DNA of 64,000 nt from Capnocytophaga bilenii. GTDB lineage: Bacteria > Bacteroidota > Bacteroidia > Flavobacteriales > Flavobacteriaceae. Shown here one piece after another: positions 53,812 through 63,128 of this stretch. The number at the start of each line of letters is the position of its first letter. Position 1 is the stretch's first letter. The stretch lies in the NCBI RefSeq assembly GCF_017565765.1, contig NZ_JAGDYP010000008.1:1-64000 (forward strand), in the 5' to 3' direction. Under the pieces are notes generated by a model that was given only the letters and a program-made list of their open reading frames with translations, was not told where the DNA came from and searched no databases. The translations under genes and the position numbers were made by a program.

Positions 53812-55005
53812 ATGAAATTCATTAGTAATTTATGCGCAGTAGCACTCACTGCACTCAGTATTATTAGCTGTTCTAAAGATGACAACAGCAACCAATATTC
53901 AGGTAAAAACCAAGTGTATATCACGGCACAAGGCGATAAAACCCTGACAATTGGAGAAATCAACCAAAAAATTGATGCCAAAGTAACCCTTACCAACCCT
54001 GTAACCCAAAATACTAACCTTACCTTAAAAGCGGTAGATGCCAACGGACAGCCGTCCTCGCTCATAACTTTTTCTCAAAACCCCATTACCATAGCCAAAG
54101 ATAGTAAAGAAGTTGCTTTTGAAGTGAAACTCAGCTCCAACGCTGCTCTCACCAAAGAACAACGATTAAAGATTACTTTTGAAAGTGCTGCAGAACTCGT
54201 AGCCAAAGAGGATTTAAATATAGTTGTAAAACCTACCCCTGCTATTGAGGCACTTACCGATGCGCAACGCACACTTTTAGATAGTTACAAAGCCAGAGGT
54301 ATCGATTTGTACCCCTTTATAGGAAGTATAAAGGTTAAAACTACTGTTTTCAGCTCTGAAGGAGGCTCTACACAAGATTTTGCTACCGAATTTACTCGTG
54401 AATTTAATGGAAAAACCGTAATAGGGCTCAGCAGTAGCACTACCACTTCATCTGCTGTACTAAAAATGACCGATAACCCTATGGGGCTTACCGAATTTTT
54501 GTATTTCTTACTGAAGAAAAACACTATTGAAGATACTGAATATTTCACCCAGCAACCCAATCCTCAAAAGGTAATGGGGCTTATCAATTGGAATAAAAAC
54601 AGTCAAGAAACCTTCAATGTCAGCTTAGATAATATTGAGATTAAAAACCCTGTCAATGGTGTTAGCGAAATCAACTTCATAGGCAACGTTACCAAAACAG
54701 ATAATGAATCTGTCATAAAAGTTGTTCCTTTCAAAATGGAATACACCGCTTGGGACAGACTAAAAAATTTAGCTGCCAGCGGCAATACCGAAGCACAAAG
54801 TATCCTCGATAGCGATGGTACTTCCAACCCTCAGCATTATGTAAATAATGATAATATCCTTACAGACGAATACGAAGTAGGCAATTGGAAAGCCTCAAAA
54901 GGCTCTATCAACTTCCAAAATAAAACAATGTCCTTCGAGTTCTTAGTATATCATACCCTTAGCAACGGCTATGTACAAGTAAAAGTAGAATACACTGCCC
55001 AATAA
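53812..55005 (+). CDS. Lipoprotein of the SusC-SusD locus
   Basis: This 397-residue lipoprotein (lipobox SIISC, Cys20) begins 24 bases after susD. Residues 35-145 look like a Calx-beta or similar beta-sandwich domain (LTIGEINQKIDAKVTLTNPV, then alternating strands). The C-terminal part is a separate beta-rich domain without a recognised family. In such loci the third gene is often a surface-exposed glycan- or peptide-binding lipoprotein, which is the likely role here. Confidence 0.7.
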   Translation: MKFISNLCAVALTALSIISCSKDDNSNQYSGKNQVYITAQGDKTLTIGEINQKIDAKVTLTNPVTQNTNLTLKAVDANGQPSSLITFSQNPITIAKDSKEVAFEVKLSSNAALTKEQRLKITFESAAELVAKEDLNIVVKPTPAIEALTDAQRTLLDSYKARGIDLYPFIGSIKVKTTVFSSEGGSTQDFATEFTREFNGKTVIGLSSSTTTSSAVLKMTDNPMGLTEFLYFLLKKNTIEDTEYFTQQPNPQKVMGLINWNKNSQETFNVSLDNIEIKNPVNGVSEINFIGNVTKTDNESVIKVVPFKMEYTAWDRLKNLAASGNTEAQSILDSDGTSNPQHYVNNDNILTDEYEVGNWKASKGSINFQNKTMSFEFLVYHTLSNGYVQVKVEYTAQ

Positions 55006-55049
55006 TAGACAAACCTTAGCATATTAAGCAAAAGATAAACCTTATTTTA

Positions 55050-55091
55050 TTGGTTCTTCGGCAAAGATTTCATATCTTTGCCGAAGTTTTT
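55050..55091 (+). promoter_or_regulatory. Promoter embedded in a perfect terminator-like hairpin
   Basis: Arms CTTCGGCAAAGAT (55056-55068) and ATCTTTGCCGAAG (55074-55086) are perfect, with loop TTCAT and a following TTTTTA. The downstream arm contains TATCTTTG (55073-55080), with TTG at 55050-55052 giving a 20-base spacer. The site should both end the lipoprotein transcript and start the peptidase transcript. Confidence 0.7.
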
Positions 55092-55102
55092 ATTTAATAG
55101 TA

Positions 55103-57811
55103 ATGCGACAATTTTATCTATACCTCTTGTTCTTTATCACCATAAGCCACCTATACCCACAATCTACAACCCTCGCACTTCCCGAAAACACTATCAAAAA
55201 AACACTCCATACAGGCTTTACCTATGTGGTAATGCCCAATAATGCCCCAAAAAATAAAGTAGAAATACGTCTCTGCCTACGTGTAGGCTCAGCTCAAGAA
55301 AATAAAAATAATGAAGGGGTAGCTCATTTTATAGAGCACCTTGCCTTCAATGGCTCTAAGAACTACCCCAACAACCAAGCCATTGCCTTTTGGGAAAGCT
55401 TGGGAGCTAAATTTGGCGAAACTATCAACGCCTATACTACCGATGACCGCACTGTCTATAGCATCAGTCTTTCTAACATCAACGAAGAACAACTACAAAA
55501 AACTATTGATATCCTCGCCGATTGGCTCTATAATATGTCTATTACCCCCGAAAATATAGAAAAAGAACGCCGCATCATCACCGAAGAAATCGCTAGCTAC
55601 CAACCTCGTAAAGACCTAAACCCCATAAAAGTAGGTTACGACCCACACTTATCACGCTTGCCCATAGGAACCAAAGAACAAGTCCAAAAAATTACTCAAA
55701 AAGACCTATTAGATTTTTATCAGCAATATTACACTCCACAATACGCAACCCTCATAGTTGTAGGCGATGTAGCTACCTCCAGCACTGTAAAATCCATTGA
55801 AAATACATTTAAAACTCTTTTAAACAAAAATGAACTGCCTGCAATATCTACAATAAATAGCATTCATTTTACTGAAAAACCATATTTTTTAGACACCGAA
55901 AAAGGAAAAAAAGGAAAAGATACCCTCACCCTACTCTATCCCAAAAAGTACAGCACTACCCATTGGAGAGGAATAGTAGAAGATTATATACAAAAAGTAG
56001 TTATTAACCTTCTCAAAAACCGAATGAAAGCTGCCAATAAAGAGGTAACTATCAGCAACTATTGGTATTTGCAACAATTAAGTTTCACCGAAATAGAAAT
56101 TACTGCCGAAGACATCAAAAAAGAACTCAAAAACACCTTTTCTATCATAGAAGGTATAAAAAACAATATCACACAAGAAGAAATAGATAATGCTTTAAAC
56201 AACGTAATAGAAAAAATACACCATATCCCTACAGAACGCACCTCCAACGAATGGGCAATGAGCTTCATTGATGCTTTCATCTTCAATGAAGAATTTATAG
56301 CTACCCAGCAAGACAAAGAAAAGCTAATAAACATATTACAAAATCTCAACCTCAATCAATGGCAAGAATCCTGCAATACCTTCTGTAAAATGTTAAACTA
56401 TTATCCTTTAGCAACCTCCACACCTATAGCCATTTATACCACCAATGAAGGCAACATAGCTTACAGCGAAATACAAAATCTCATAGCCGAAGGCAAAAAA
56501 ACACCCATAACCATAACTCCTTCCTTTGCTGAAAACACCTCTACTGCCCCTATAGCCTCCCCCGCAATACTCACCAACGATATAGCTTTCTCCCCTTCAA
56601 TGATTACCGAAGAAACCTACTTCAGTAAACTAAAAATATATCGTATCAAGCTCAGCAATGGAGCTACTATCTACTTCAAACCCACACAAAATGACAATAC
56701 GCTCAATATTAGCCTCCTTTTCAAAGGCGGTTATGCACTATTACCAAAAAAAGAATTTAAACTATATGAAGACCTGCTGTCGTATGTACATATGGGAGGT
56801 ATACAAAGCTTCACAGGAGACCTCTATGAAGAATTTTTATATCAAAACAACCTATCATTCATCATCGGAACCGAAGCATACCATCATTTAGCAATGGCAA
56901 CGGCTCCCGTTAGCGAAAGCAAATTATTATGCAACCTCATACAGCAAAAACTACAACACCCAGCCCTCGATTTTGAAAATTTCGAGCTGTTAAAACAAGA
57001 AGAACTACAATCTTCACTTCAAAAGCACCCCCCCCTCCCCTCCGACCCTATTAGGCTATTAGATTTCAAAATTGAAGCCCTAAAACAAGGTTTTCATATA
57101 TTTACCAGTACCCCTAAAACCACCAATGATATTCTAAACACCGATTTAGAAACCCTACACCACTACTATCAAAAGCACTTTTTATCTGCTAACGGATTGC
57201 TATGTGTTGTAACAGGTAATTTCAATGTAGAAGAAGTAAAAAACAACTTAGTAGGAATGTTAAGCACCCTATCCAGCACCCTTACCACTACTATTGTAAA
57301 AGAAAAGAAAAAAATAATACCTTCATTTAAAACACTAAAAGCACCTCAAAACAACAATCGTACAGCTTTCACAATTCTCTATACCGATACCTATGAAAAA
57401 GGACTAAAAGGAACTCTATCAGCCAAATTATTCTGTGAAATAGTACGTAAGGCTGTCATTAGCGAAATACGCGAAAAAAACGGCTGGATATACTCCCCTT
57501 ATGTAGGAATAGACCTACTACCTTACCCAAGTCCAAAATATTATCTCACTATCAGCGGCGAAACTGACAAAAACAACCTAAAGAAAATAGAAAAAGAAGT
57601 AAAGAAGATTATCAATACCATAAAAAAAAGGGAAGGCAATGATAGTACCTTCCTTAATGATATTAAAAAGACTTTTATTATTAATAAAAATGAAGCTCTT
57701 TCTGATGAAAACGCATTTCAATGGCGTAATTATCTCATTGATTGTTTTAAGAATGATATTTCTTTAGAAGAGCTATCCCTATATGAAGAAATCTTAGAAA
57801 GTATTAGATAA
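55103..57811 (+). CDS. M16 family zinc metallopeptidase, exported
   Basis: This 902-residue protein has a signal peptide (cleavage near residue 20). The N-terminal active half carries the inverted zinc motif HFIEH (about 75-79) with the third ligand in the RRIITEEIASY region near 155. The second, inactive half (about 510-900) has the same fold without HxxEH, as in pitrilysin-type proteins. Such enzymes degrade peptides in the periplasm or outside. Directly behind a SusC-SusD locus, it may process imported or surface peptides. Its 3' end overlaps mtnN by 18 bases on the other strand. Confidence 0.88.
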   Translation: MRQFYLYLLFFITISHLYPQSTTLALPENTIKKTLHTGFTYVVMPNNAPKNKVEIRLCLRVGSAQENKNNEGVAHFIEHLAFNGSKNYPNNQAIAFWESLGAKFGETINAYTTDDRTVYSISLSNINEEQLQKTIDILADWLYNMSITPENIEKERRIITEEIASYQPRKDLNPIKVGYDPHLSRLPIGTKEQVQKITQKDLLDFYQQYYTPQYATLIVVGDVATSSTVKSIENTFKTLLNKNELPAISTINSIHFTEKPYFLDTEKGKKGKDTLTLLYPKKYSTTHWRGIVEDYIQKVVINLLKNRMKAANKEVTISNYWYLQQLSFTEIEITAEDIKKELKNTFSIIEGIKNNITQEEIDNALNNVIEKIHHIPTERTSNEWAMSFIDAFIFNEEFIATQQDKEKLINILQNLNLNQWQESCNTFCKMLNYYPLATSTPIAIYTTNEGNIAYSEIQNLIAEGKKTPITITPSFAENTSTAPIASPAILTNDIAFSPSMITEETYFSKLKIYRIKLSNGATIYFKPTQNDNTLNISLLFKGGYALLPKKEFKLYEDLLSYVHMGGIQSFTGDLYEEFLYQNNLSFIIGTEAYHHLAMATAPVSESKLLCNLIQQKLQHPALDFENFELLKQEELQSSLQKHPPLPSDPIRLLDFKIEALKQGFHIFTSTPKTTNDILNTDLETLHHYYQKHFLSANGLLCVVTGNFNVEEVKNNLVGMLSTLSSTLTTTIVKEKKKIIPSFKTLKAPQNNNRTAFTILYTDTYEKGLKGTLSAKLFCEIVRKAVISEIREKNGWIYSPYVGIDLLPYPSPKYYLTISGETDKNNLKKIEKEVKKIINTIKKREGNDSTFLNDIKKTFIINKNEALSDENAFQWRNYLIDCFKNDISLEELSLYEEILESIR

Positions 57812-58486
57812 CCCACAAAAATCTTTCACAATCCTTGCCGATATACGCCCTGCTTCCTCTACAAACTCGTTATAGGATATAGCATTACCCTCACCAGCCT
57901 TATCCGAGATGGCACGCAGCATTACAAAAGGAACTGAGAATAGATAACAAGTCTGTGCAATAGCAGCAGCTTCCATTTCTACAGCCTTAGCATCAGGAAA
58001 AGTATTAGCTATTTGCTGAAGCCTATTAGGGTCTGATATAAATGAGTCTCCACTCACTACCTGCCCGTAATGCATCGTATACCGATGCTTTTCTGCAACC
58101 TCTTTTATCACCCCCGAGTATAACTCATCTGCCTTAAAAGTCGGTGGCATCTGTGCTTGCTGACCTATTTTATAGCCAAAAGCCGTAACATCTACATCGT
58201 GATAACACACTTCTGTAGCCAAGATAATATCGTGCACTAAAGTACCTGCAAGCCCCCCTGCAGTACCTGTATTTACAATAAGTTTAGGATGATAGCGTTC
58301 TATAAGTAAGGTAGTTCCTACAGCAGCACTCACTTTTCCTATGCCCGAAAGTAGCACCACTACAGCTTTCCCCTCAAGAATACCCTCATAGAACGTAAAT
58401 TTCCCTATTTTCGTTTCTTTACAATTACTAATAGCTTCCTTTAAAAGAGCTATTTCAAGTTCCATTGCACCTATAATTCCTATCAT
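57794..58486 (-). CDS. mtnN: 5'-methylthioadenosine/S-adenosylhomocysteine nucleosidase
   Basis: This 230-residue enzyme cleaves adenine from MTA and SAH in the methionine salvage and activated methyl cycles. Motifs: IGIIGAMELEIALL at 2-15 with the Glu12-type catalytic residue, NTGTAGGL near 75, KAVEMEAAAIAQTCYL near 170 (substrate-binding Met-Glu) and AISDKAGEGN near 195 with the general-acid Asp. Length fits the family. It overlaps the peptidase gene convergently. Confidence 0.92.
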   Translation of the reverse strand: MIGIIGAMELEIALLKEAISNCKETKIGKFTFYEGILEGKAVVVLLSGIGKVSAAVGTTLLIERYHPKLIVNTGTAGGLAGTLVHDIILATEVCYHDVDVTAFGYKIGQQAQMPPTFKADELYSGVIKEVAEKHRYTMHYGQVVSGDSFISDPNRLQQIANTFPDAKAVEMEAAAIAQTCYLFSVPFVMLRAISDKAGEGNAISYNEFVEEAGRISARIVKDFCGLSNTF

Positions 58487-58498
58487 AATTTTCTACAT

Positions 58499-58540
58499 TA
58501 AAAAAAAGTAGTTGTTTATAAGTTCAAAACAACTACTTTC
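58499..58540 (-). terminator. Terminator of the apbE pair
   Basis: Perfect 13-base arms AAAGTAGTTGTTT and AAACAACTACTTT, read on the minus strand, are followed by a U run. The site is 23 bases after the apbE stop and upstream of mtnN. Confidence 0.85.
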
Positions 58541-58562
58541 ATATTATCAATAAAAACTCCTC

Positions 58563-59591
58563 TTATTTATGTTCAACCAATAAAGGCTTCATATTCTCAG
58601 TCATAAAAGACTGTACTTTATTATCCTTATCACTATATATTAATAATGCTTTTATTTCAGGATGTTTAGATAAAAACGCTTTACTTTTTTCAAGTCCTAT
58701 AAGCATAAACATTGTAGCATATGAATCAGATTGTCGTGATGATTTTGTTACTACAGTAGCACTTAGCATTTCACTTTCCAATGGTTTTCCTGTAAAAGGA
58801 TTGATAATATGCACAAAACGTTTCCCTGTACCATCAATCCACACACGGCGAAAACTCTCATCAGTAGATACTGCCTCATTATCTAATTTCAAAGTAATTT
58901 CACTATAATTATCATCTAATTGATAAGGATCAACTACATCTATCACCCAAGTTTTTCCATCAATAATATTCTTGCCGCTTGCTTTTATCTCTCCAGCCAC
59001 TTTCACCACATAATTATCTATCCCTTTCTTTTTCAAAAAGTCTCCAATAACATCTACGGTATAACCTCTCACTACTGAAGTCAAATCTATTTGAATAGGT
59101 TGAGATTCCTTCTTTACATAACCATCAGCATCTATTTTTACCTTATCAAAACCCACATAACGTTTTAAGCTGTCAAGCAACTCATCTGTAGGAAGTTCAG
59201 AGATAGGCTGTACCGATTCTCCTCCAAATCCCCATACTTTTACAAATATACCCACGGTAGGGTCATACATTCCTTCACTTTCTTTCCATACTTCACTAGC
59301 AGCAGTATACACTTTTTTAAAGTGTTCATCTGCCTTAGTAGGTACATATCCTTTATTAATTTTTGAAAGTATAGACTCTTCATTATAAACTGAGAGTGAG
59401 TTATCAATAACCCTTACAATTGAATCAACCGATGATTTCAAGCTAGTTGTATCAGTAGAAATATATTTAACCCTATATTCTACAGTCCCTGCTATACCTT
59501 CAAACTCTTGATATTTAGGAGTTTTCTTTTCCGAATCACATGAAAATAATAAAAGTCCCCCTAAAAATAATGTTAAAAATTTTGCTTTCAT
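58563..59591 (-). CDS. apbE: FAD:protein FMN transferase ApbE, copy 2 of tandem pair
   Basis: This 342-residue lipoprotein (LFSC, Cys18) attaches FMN to Thr of target proteins such as NqrB/NqrC or RnfG/RnfD on the periplasmic side. The DPTVGIFVKVWGFGG core is near 122 and the metal/FAD loop QSDSYATMFMLIG near 300 keeps its Asp. The usual D-x-x-A-I-A-K-G-Y motif is altered to DLTSVVRGYTVD (near 170), unlike the upstream paralogue. This could change target or activity. The pair are 39 bases apart and clearly related. Confidence 0.85.
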   Translation of the reverse strand: MKAKFLTLFLGGLLLFSCDSEKKTPKYQEFEGIAGTVEYRVKYISTDTTSLKSSVDSIVRVIDNSLSVYNEESILSKINKGYVPTKADEHFKKVYTAASEVWKESEGMYDPTVGIFVKVWGFGGESVQPISELPTDELLDSLKRYVGFDKVKIDADGYVKKESQPIQIDLTSVVRGYTVDVIGDFLKKKGIDNYVVKVAGEIKASGKNIIDGKTWVIDVVDPYQLDDNYSEITLKLDNEAVSTDESFRRVWIDGTGKRFVHIINPFTGKPLESEMLSATVVTKSSRQSDSYATMFMLIGLEKSKAFLSKHPEIKALLIYSDKDNKVQSFMTENMKPLLVEHK

Positions 59592-59630
59592 AGTTTGCCT
59601 TCCGATATAAAAAATAATTTAATTTTCTAT

Positions 59631-60641
59631 TTAATATACAATCAATTTCTCAAAAGATTTTGTTTTAAAAATAAGTTCTTCATTCTTATCATTACTATAC
59701 ACCAATAATACCGCCATATCAGGATGTTTTTCCAAGAACATCTTACTTTTTTCCAATCCCATCACCATAAACATTGTTGCATAACCATCTGCATACATTG
59801 TCGTTGGGGCTACCACAGTAGCACTCAGCACATCACTCGGTGTTGATTTTCCCGTAATCGGATTTATAGAATGTACATATTTCCTGCCATTACTATCCAC
59901 CCACACTTTGCGATAATTTCCAGAAGTTGCCAACCCTTTATCACTAAATTGAATTGTAGCTATCAATTCCTTATCATCTAAAGGTTTAATAGGATTTTCA
60001 ACCCCTATAGTCCAAGGTTTATTATCCACTACATTCTTACCTCTCAAAAACATCTCCCCAGCTATCTCCACTATATAATTCTTTATCCCTTTGGTATTCA
60101 AGTACGCAGCTACTACATCCGAAGTATATCCTTGCGCTATAGCATTAAAATCAAACAATATATGGGAATCCTTTTTCCTTATATGATTATCATCTGTAAG
60201 CTGCACTTTATCAAACCCTACATACTGCTTCAGCTTCTCCAACGTTTCATCTGTAGGCAAGTCAGATTCTTCTATTTTTTTCTTACCAAATCCCCAAGCA
60301 TTAACCAATACCCCTACGGTAGGATCAAAAAGCCCTCCACTTTCTCGCCATATCTGTTGTGATGCCTCAAAAACCGTCCTAAAATGATTATCAACTACCA
60401 CAGTACTATCACCCTCGTTTATCTTTGTTATTGCCGACGCAGGAAGATAAGTTGATAGTGATAAATCTATTACTCTCAGTATAGAATCAATAGAAGGTTT
60501 CAAATCCTCTTTAGTGTCAGAAATATACTTAATATGATAAGTAGAGCCTTGCGCCTCTCCTTCTATCAAATAAATAGCCTCTCTGTTTTTAGGCTGGCAA
60601 GATATTAAAATTATAGTAACTAATGTTAATATTTTTTTCAT
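59631..60641 (-). CDS. apbE: FAD:protein FMN transferase ApbE, copy 1 of tandem pair
   Basis: This 336-residue lipoprotein (ILISC, Cys15) has the same fold as its neighbour, with canonical motifs: DPTVGVLVNAWGFGKK near 112, DFNAIAQGYTSDVV near 165, VEIAGEM near 190, and YADGYATMFMVMG near 290. It flavinylates a membrane redox complex; no nqr or rnf genes are in the window. It is the first gene of a two-gene unit with promoter TACTTTTG at 60660-60667. Confidence 0.9.
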   Translation of the reverse strand: MKKILTLVTIILISCQPKNREAIYLIEGEAQGSTYHIKYISDTKEDLKPSIDSILRVIDLSLSTYLPASAITKINEGDSTVVVDNHFRTVFEASQQIWRESGGLFDPTVGVLVNAWGFGKKKIEESDLPTDETLEKLKQYVGFDKVQLTDDNHIRKKDSHILFDFNAIAQGYTSDVVAAYLNTKGIKNYIVEIAGEMFLRGKNVVDNKPWTIGVENPIKPLDDKELIATIQFSDKGLATSGNYRKVWVDSNGRKYVHSINPITGKSTPSDVLSATVVAPTTMYADGYATMFMVMGLEKSKMFLEKHPDMAVLLVYSNDKNEELIFKTKSFEKLIVY

Positions 60642-60659
60642 ATTTCACTTATCTCGGCG

Positions 60660-60667
60660 CAAAAGTA
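60660..60667 (-). promoter_or_regulatory. -7 element of the apbE pair
   Basis: TACTTTTG on the minus strand lies about 19 bases before the first apbE ATG. Confidence 0.6.
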
Positions 60668-60755
60668 CTCTTTATTTTTATAACTTACAAGAAAATAACA
60701 AATTATTTTTACATTTACATTAACAAACCATTAATTTCCTTTTAACCTCTTCTCC

Positions 60756-61550
60756 TTAGTTACTGATTTTTAGCTTTTTACAAATAGGAAGTATTTCCTC
60801 TTCCACCACTCTATAACGTTCTATCTCTGTTTTTGTGAGCCTCTTCCCATATGGCACTTCTTCAACCACAAAACCTACAGCACGTAATTTGTCAAAATAA
60901 TCCAAACCATATACCCGCACGTGATCATACTGTCCAAATATACGTGTCCGTTCCTTGGGGTCTGTAATAGTCTCATCTTCAAAGGTAACCGCTCTATTAT
61001 AATCCTGTGGCACCTGAAAAATCCCCCAACCACCTTGCTTCATTACCCTGTGTAATTCTTGCATAGCCTTCCTATCATTTGGAATATGTTCCAACACGTG
61101 ATTGCAGAATATCACATCAAAGCTCTCATCTGCAAAAGGTAAGTTACATAAATCTGCTTTCACATCTGCCAAAGGCGAATTGAGATCTGTTGTAATATAA
61201 TCAAGATTAGCCTGCTTCCTAAATCTTTTATAAAAAGCCTGTTCAGGTGCTACGTGCAACACCTTCAATGGTTTATCAAAAAAAGTAGTTTCTCTTTTCA
61301 AATACAACCACAATAGCCTATGCCTTTCCAACGATAAGGTTGAAGGTGATAACACATTAGCCCGCTTTTTAGTATAACCATATGGCAAAAAACGCCTAAA
61401 CCTCTTCCCATCAATAGGATCTTCATATGTCTCTCCTCGCAAATAGAATGTCAAAAACGGACGTACTATATAGCTCAATTTTATAAGCCAAGTACGAGGA
61501 ACTATATTTAATATCAAGCGAAACAAATCAATCTCTTTTTTTGCAGACAA
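60756..61550 (-). CDS. SAM-dependent methyltransferase
   Basis: This 264-residue class I methyltransferase has motif I degenerate as VLHVAPEQAF near residue 98 (Gly replaced by Ala-Pro). The acidic ribose-binding DLNS is near 120, ADLCNLPFADESFDVIFCNH (about 131-150) covers motifs II/III, and LHRVMKQGGWGIFQVP is near 166. The target is unknown. The stop and the next gene's start are adjacent (61550/61551), so it is translated with the PAP2 gene upstream of it. Lipid or cell-envelope methylation would suit the context but is a guess. Confidence 0.8.
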   Translation of the reverse strand: MSAKKEIDLFRLILNIVPRTWLIKLSYIVRPFLTFYLRGETYEDPIDGKRFRRFLPYGYTKKRANVLSPSTLSLERHRLLWLYLKRETTFFDKPLKVLHVAPEQAFYKRFRKQANLDYITTDLNSPLADVKADLCNLPFADESFDVIFCNHVLEHIPNDRKAMQELHRVMKQGGWGIFQVPQDYNRAVTFEDETITDPKERTRIFGQYDHVRVYGLDYFDKLRAVGFVVEEVPYGKRLTKTEIERYRVVEEEILPICKKLKISN

Positions 61551-62303
61551 TTAATAATTGATAATCAGCCCTACACCCATTGTCCCTGACGAATAAACAG
61601 GATAAAGAGCTGCAGTAGCCAATTTTTTTTCTTCTTGCCGTTTTCCAGCAAACCATTTTGAAGTATAGGGTAAAAGCCAATAAGCCACTCTCACACTCAA
61701 AATACCAACACCAGCACCCACCAATACATCACCTATCCAATGACGATTATTGTAAATCCGCATAGCCCCTACTGTAGTTGCTATAGTATAACCTCCAATT
61801 CCTATCCATATATTGTCGTCTTTATACTCCTGCCAAAGCATCTCCATACCCGTAAATACATTGGCGGTATGCCCCGAAGGAAACGAATTATAAGCACTAT
61901 TATCAGGTCTACGTATCTTAGCCGTATATTTTATTCCATTCACCACTGCACCCATAATAGCATACGCTGTAGCTCCCACTATAAGTCGTTCCTTGATGGT
62001 ATGTTTTGGATTTACACCTAAATTACTGAATGCAAACACACTTGCCAAAGGTACATATTGTATATAATCATCAAAACGCAACTTTTCGCCCCCCGAATAA
62101 TGATAAGCTTGTCGCTGCACATAACGATTAATGAAAGTAGCGTTAGAAATTACCCCTACTGTAATAAGTGAAGCAGGTAATAAACACTCTTGTACCTTTA
62201 TACGTTTTTGCAATAATAAAGAAGATACCTGTAGGCTATCATTTTGTGCTCTTAATTCACAAAAAAATAAACAGCTTAAAATTATAAATACAGCTTTCAA
62301 CAA
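61551..62303 (-). CDS. PAP2 family lipid phosphatase
   Basis: This 250-residue membrane protein has a signal or first helix. The three phosphatase motifs are visible: KYTAKIRRP (K-x6-RP, 125-133), SFPSGHT (140-146, PSGH) and RIYNNRHWIGD (182-192, R-x5-H-x3-D), so it is catalytically complete. Substrates are phosphatidic acid-like or undecaprenyl diphosphate lipids at the outer face of the inner membrane. It lies 16 bases after uppP, which does related chemistry. Confidence 0.88.
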   Translation of the reverse strand: MLKAVFIILSCLFFCELRAQNDSLQVSSLLLQKRIKVQECLLPASLITVGVISNATFINRYVQRQAYHYSGGEKLRFDDYIQYVPLASVFAFSNLGVNPKHTIKERLIVGATAYAIMGAVVNGIKYTAKIRRPDNSAYNSFPSGHTANVFTGMEMLWQEYKDDNIWIGIGGYTIATTVGAMRIYNNRHWIGDVLVGAGVGILSVRVAYWLLPYTSKWFAGKRQEEKKLATAALYPVYSSGTMGVGLIINY

Positions 62304-62319
62304 AATAATAGTATATATT

Positions 62320-63126
62320 TTAAAGAATAAATAGTAGTAAAGTACCTATAACAATACGATAAATACCCCAAACTTTAAATCCAAATTTAGTAAGTATATG
62401 TATAAAAAACTTTACCGCTATCATCGCTACTACAAAAGCTACTATATTGCCTAAAATAAAAAGCCAAAAACTTTCTGATGAAGCCATTACCAATTCATAT
62501 CCCTTTTGTTGAAGTTCTCCTTCAGCACCCCACTTTTTCAAAAAAAGCGAATACACCGTCACTGCCAACATCGTAGGTACTGCCAAGAAAAAAGAAAATT
62601 CAGCAGCAGCCTTACGCGTTAGTCCTTGTGTCATCCCCCCAATAATAGAAGCTGCCGAACGTGAGGTGCCTGGCATCATCGCCAAACACTGCCAAAAACC
62701 AATAATAACTGCTTTTTTCAGTCCTATTTCCTTTTCATTATCTATTCTCTGATGCTTAAACCATCTATCTACAAATATCAAAATAACCCCACCCAATATC
62801 AGTGTAATAGCAATAGCCTTTTGGTTACCAAGTACAGCCTCTATCTTATCATCAAAAAGCATTCCCAAAATAAGTGCAGGTACTACAGCACAAGCCAATT
62901 TAATATAAAAATTAAAATTAGAAAAATCAAAAAACTTACGCCAGTAAAGTACCACTATAGATAAGATCGCACCAAATTGTATTGATACCTGAAAACATTT
63001 CAAATACTCATCTTCAGGCACTCCCAATAGTGATGCCGTAAACCCCATATGCGCAGTAGAAGATATAGGTAAGTACTCTGTAAGCCCCTCAATAATCGCT
63101 ATGATAATAGCTTGTAATGTATTCAT
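62320..63126 (-). CDS. uppP: Undecaprenyl-diphosphatase (BacA type)
   Basis: This 268-residue polytopic enzyme converts undecaprenyl diphosphate to the monophosphate for reuse in peptidoglycan synthesis. The (E/Q)-rich motif EGLTEYLPISSTAHM is at 13-27 and the P-G-x-S-R-S-x-x-T-type motif MPGTSRSAASI is at 151-161. Eight membrane segments are present. It sits two bases after the DUF3098 gene in an ftsX-DUF3098-uppP order that is common in Flavobacteria. The usual truB is not next. Confidence 0.95.
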   Translation of the reverse strand: MNTLQAIIIAIIEGLTEYLPISSTAHMGFTASLLGVPEDEYLKCFQVSIQFGAILSIVVLYWRKFFDFSNFNFYIKLACAVVPALILGMLFDDKIEAVLGNQKAIAITLILGGVILIFVDRWFKHQRIDNEKEIGLKKAVIIGFWQCLAMMPGTSRSAASIIGGMTQGLTRKAAAEFSFFLAVPTMLAVTVYSLFLKKWGAEGELQQKGYELVMASSESFWLFILGNIVAFVVAMIAVKFFIHILTKFGFKVWGIYRIVIGTLLLFIL

Positions 63127-63128
63127 TG

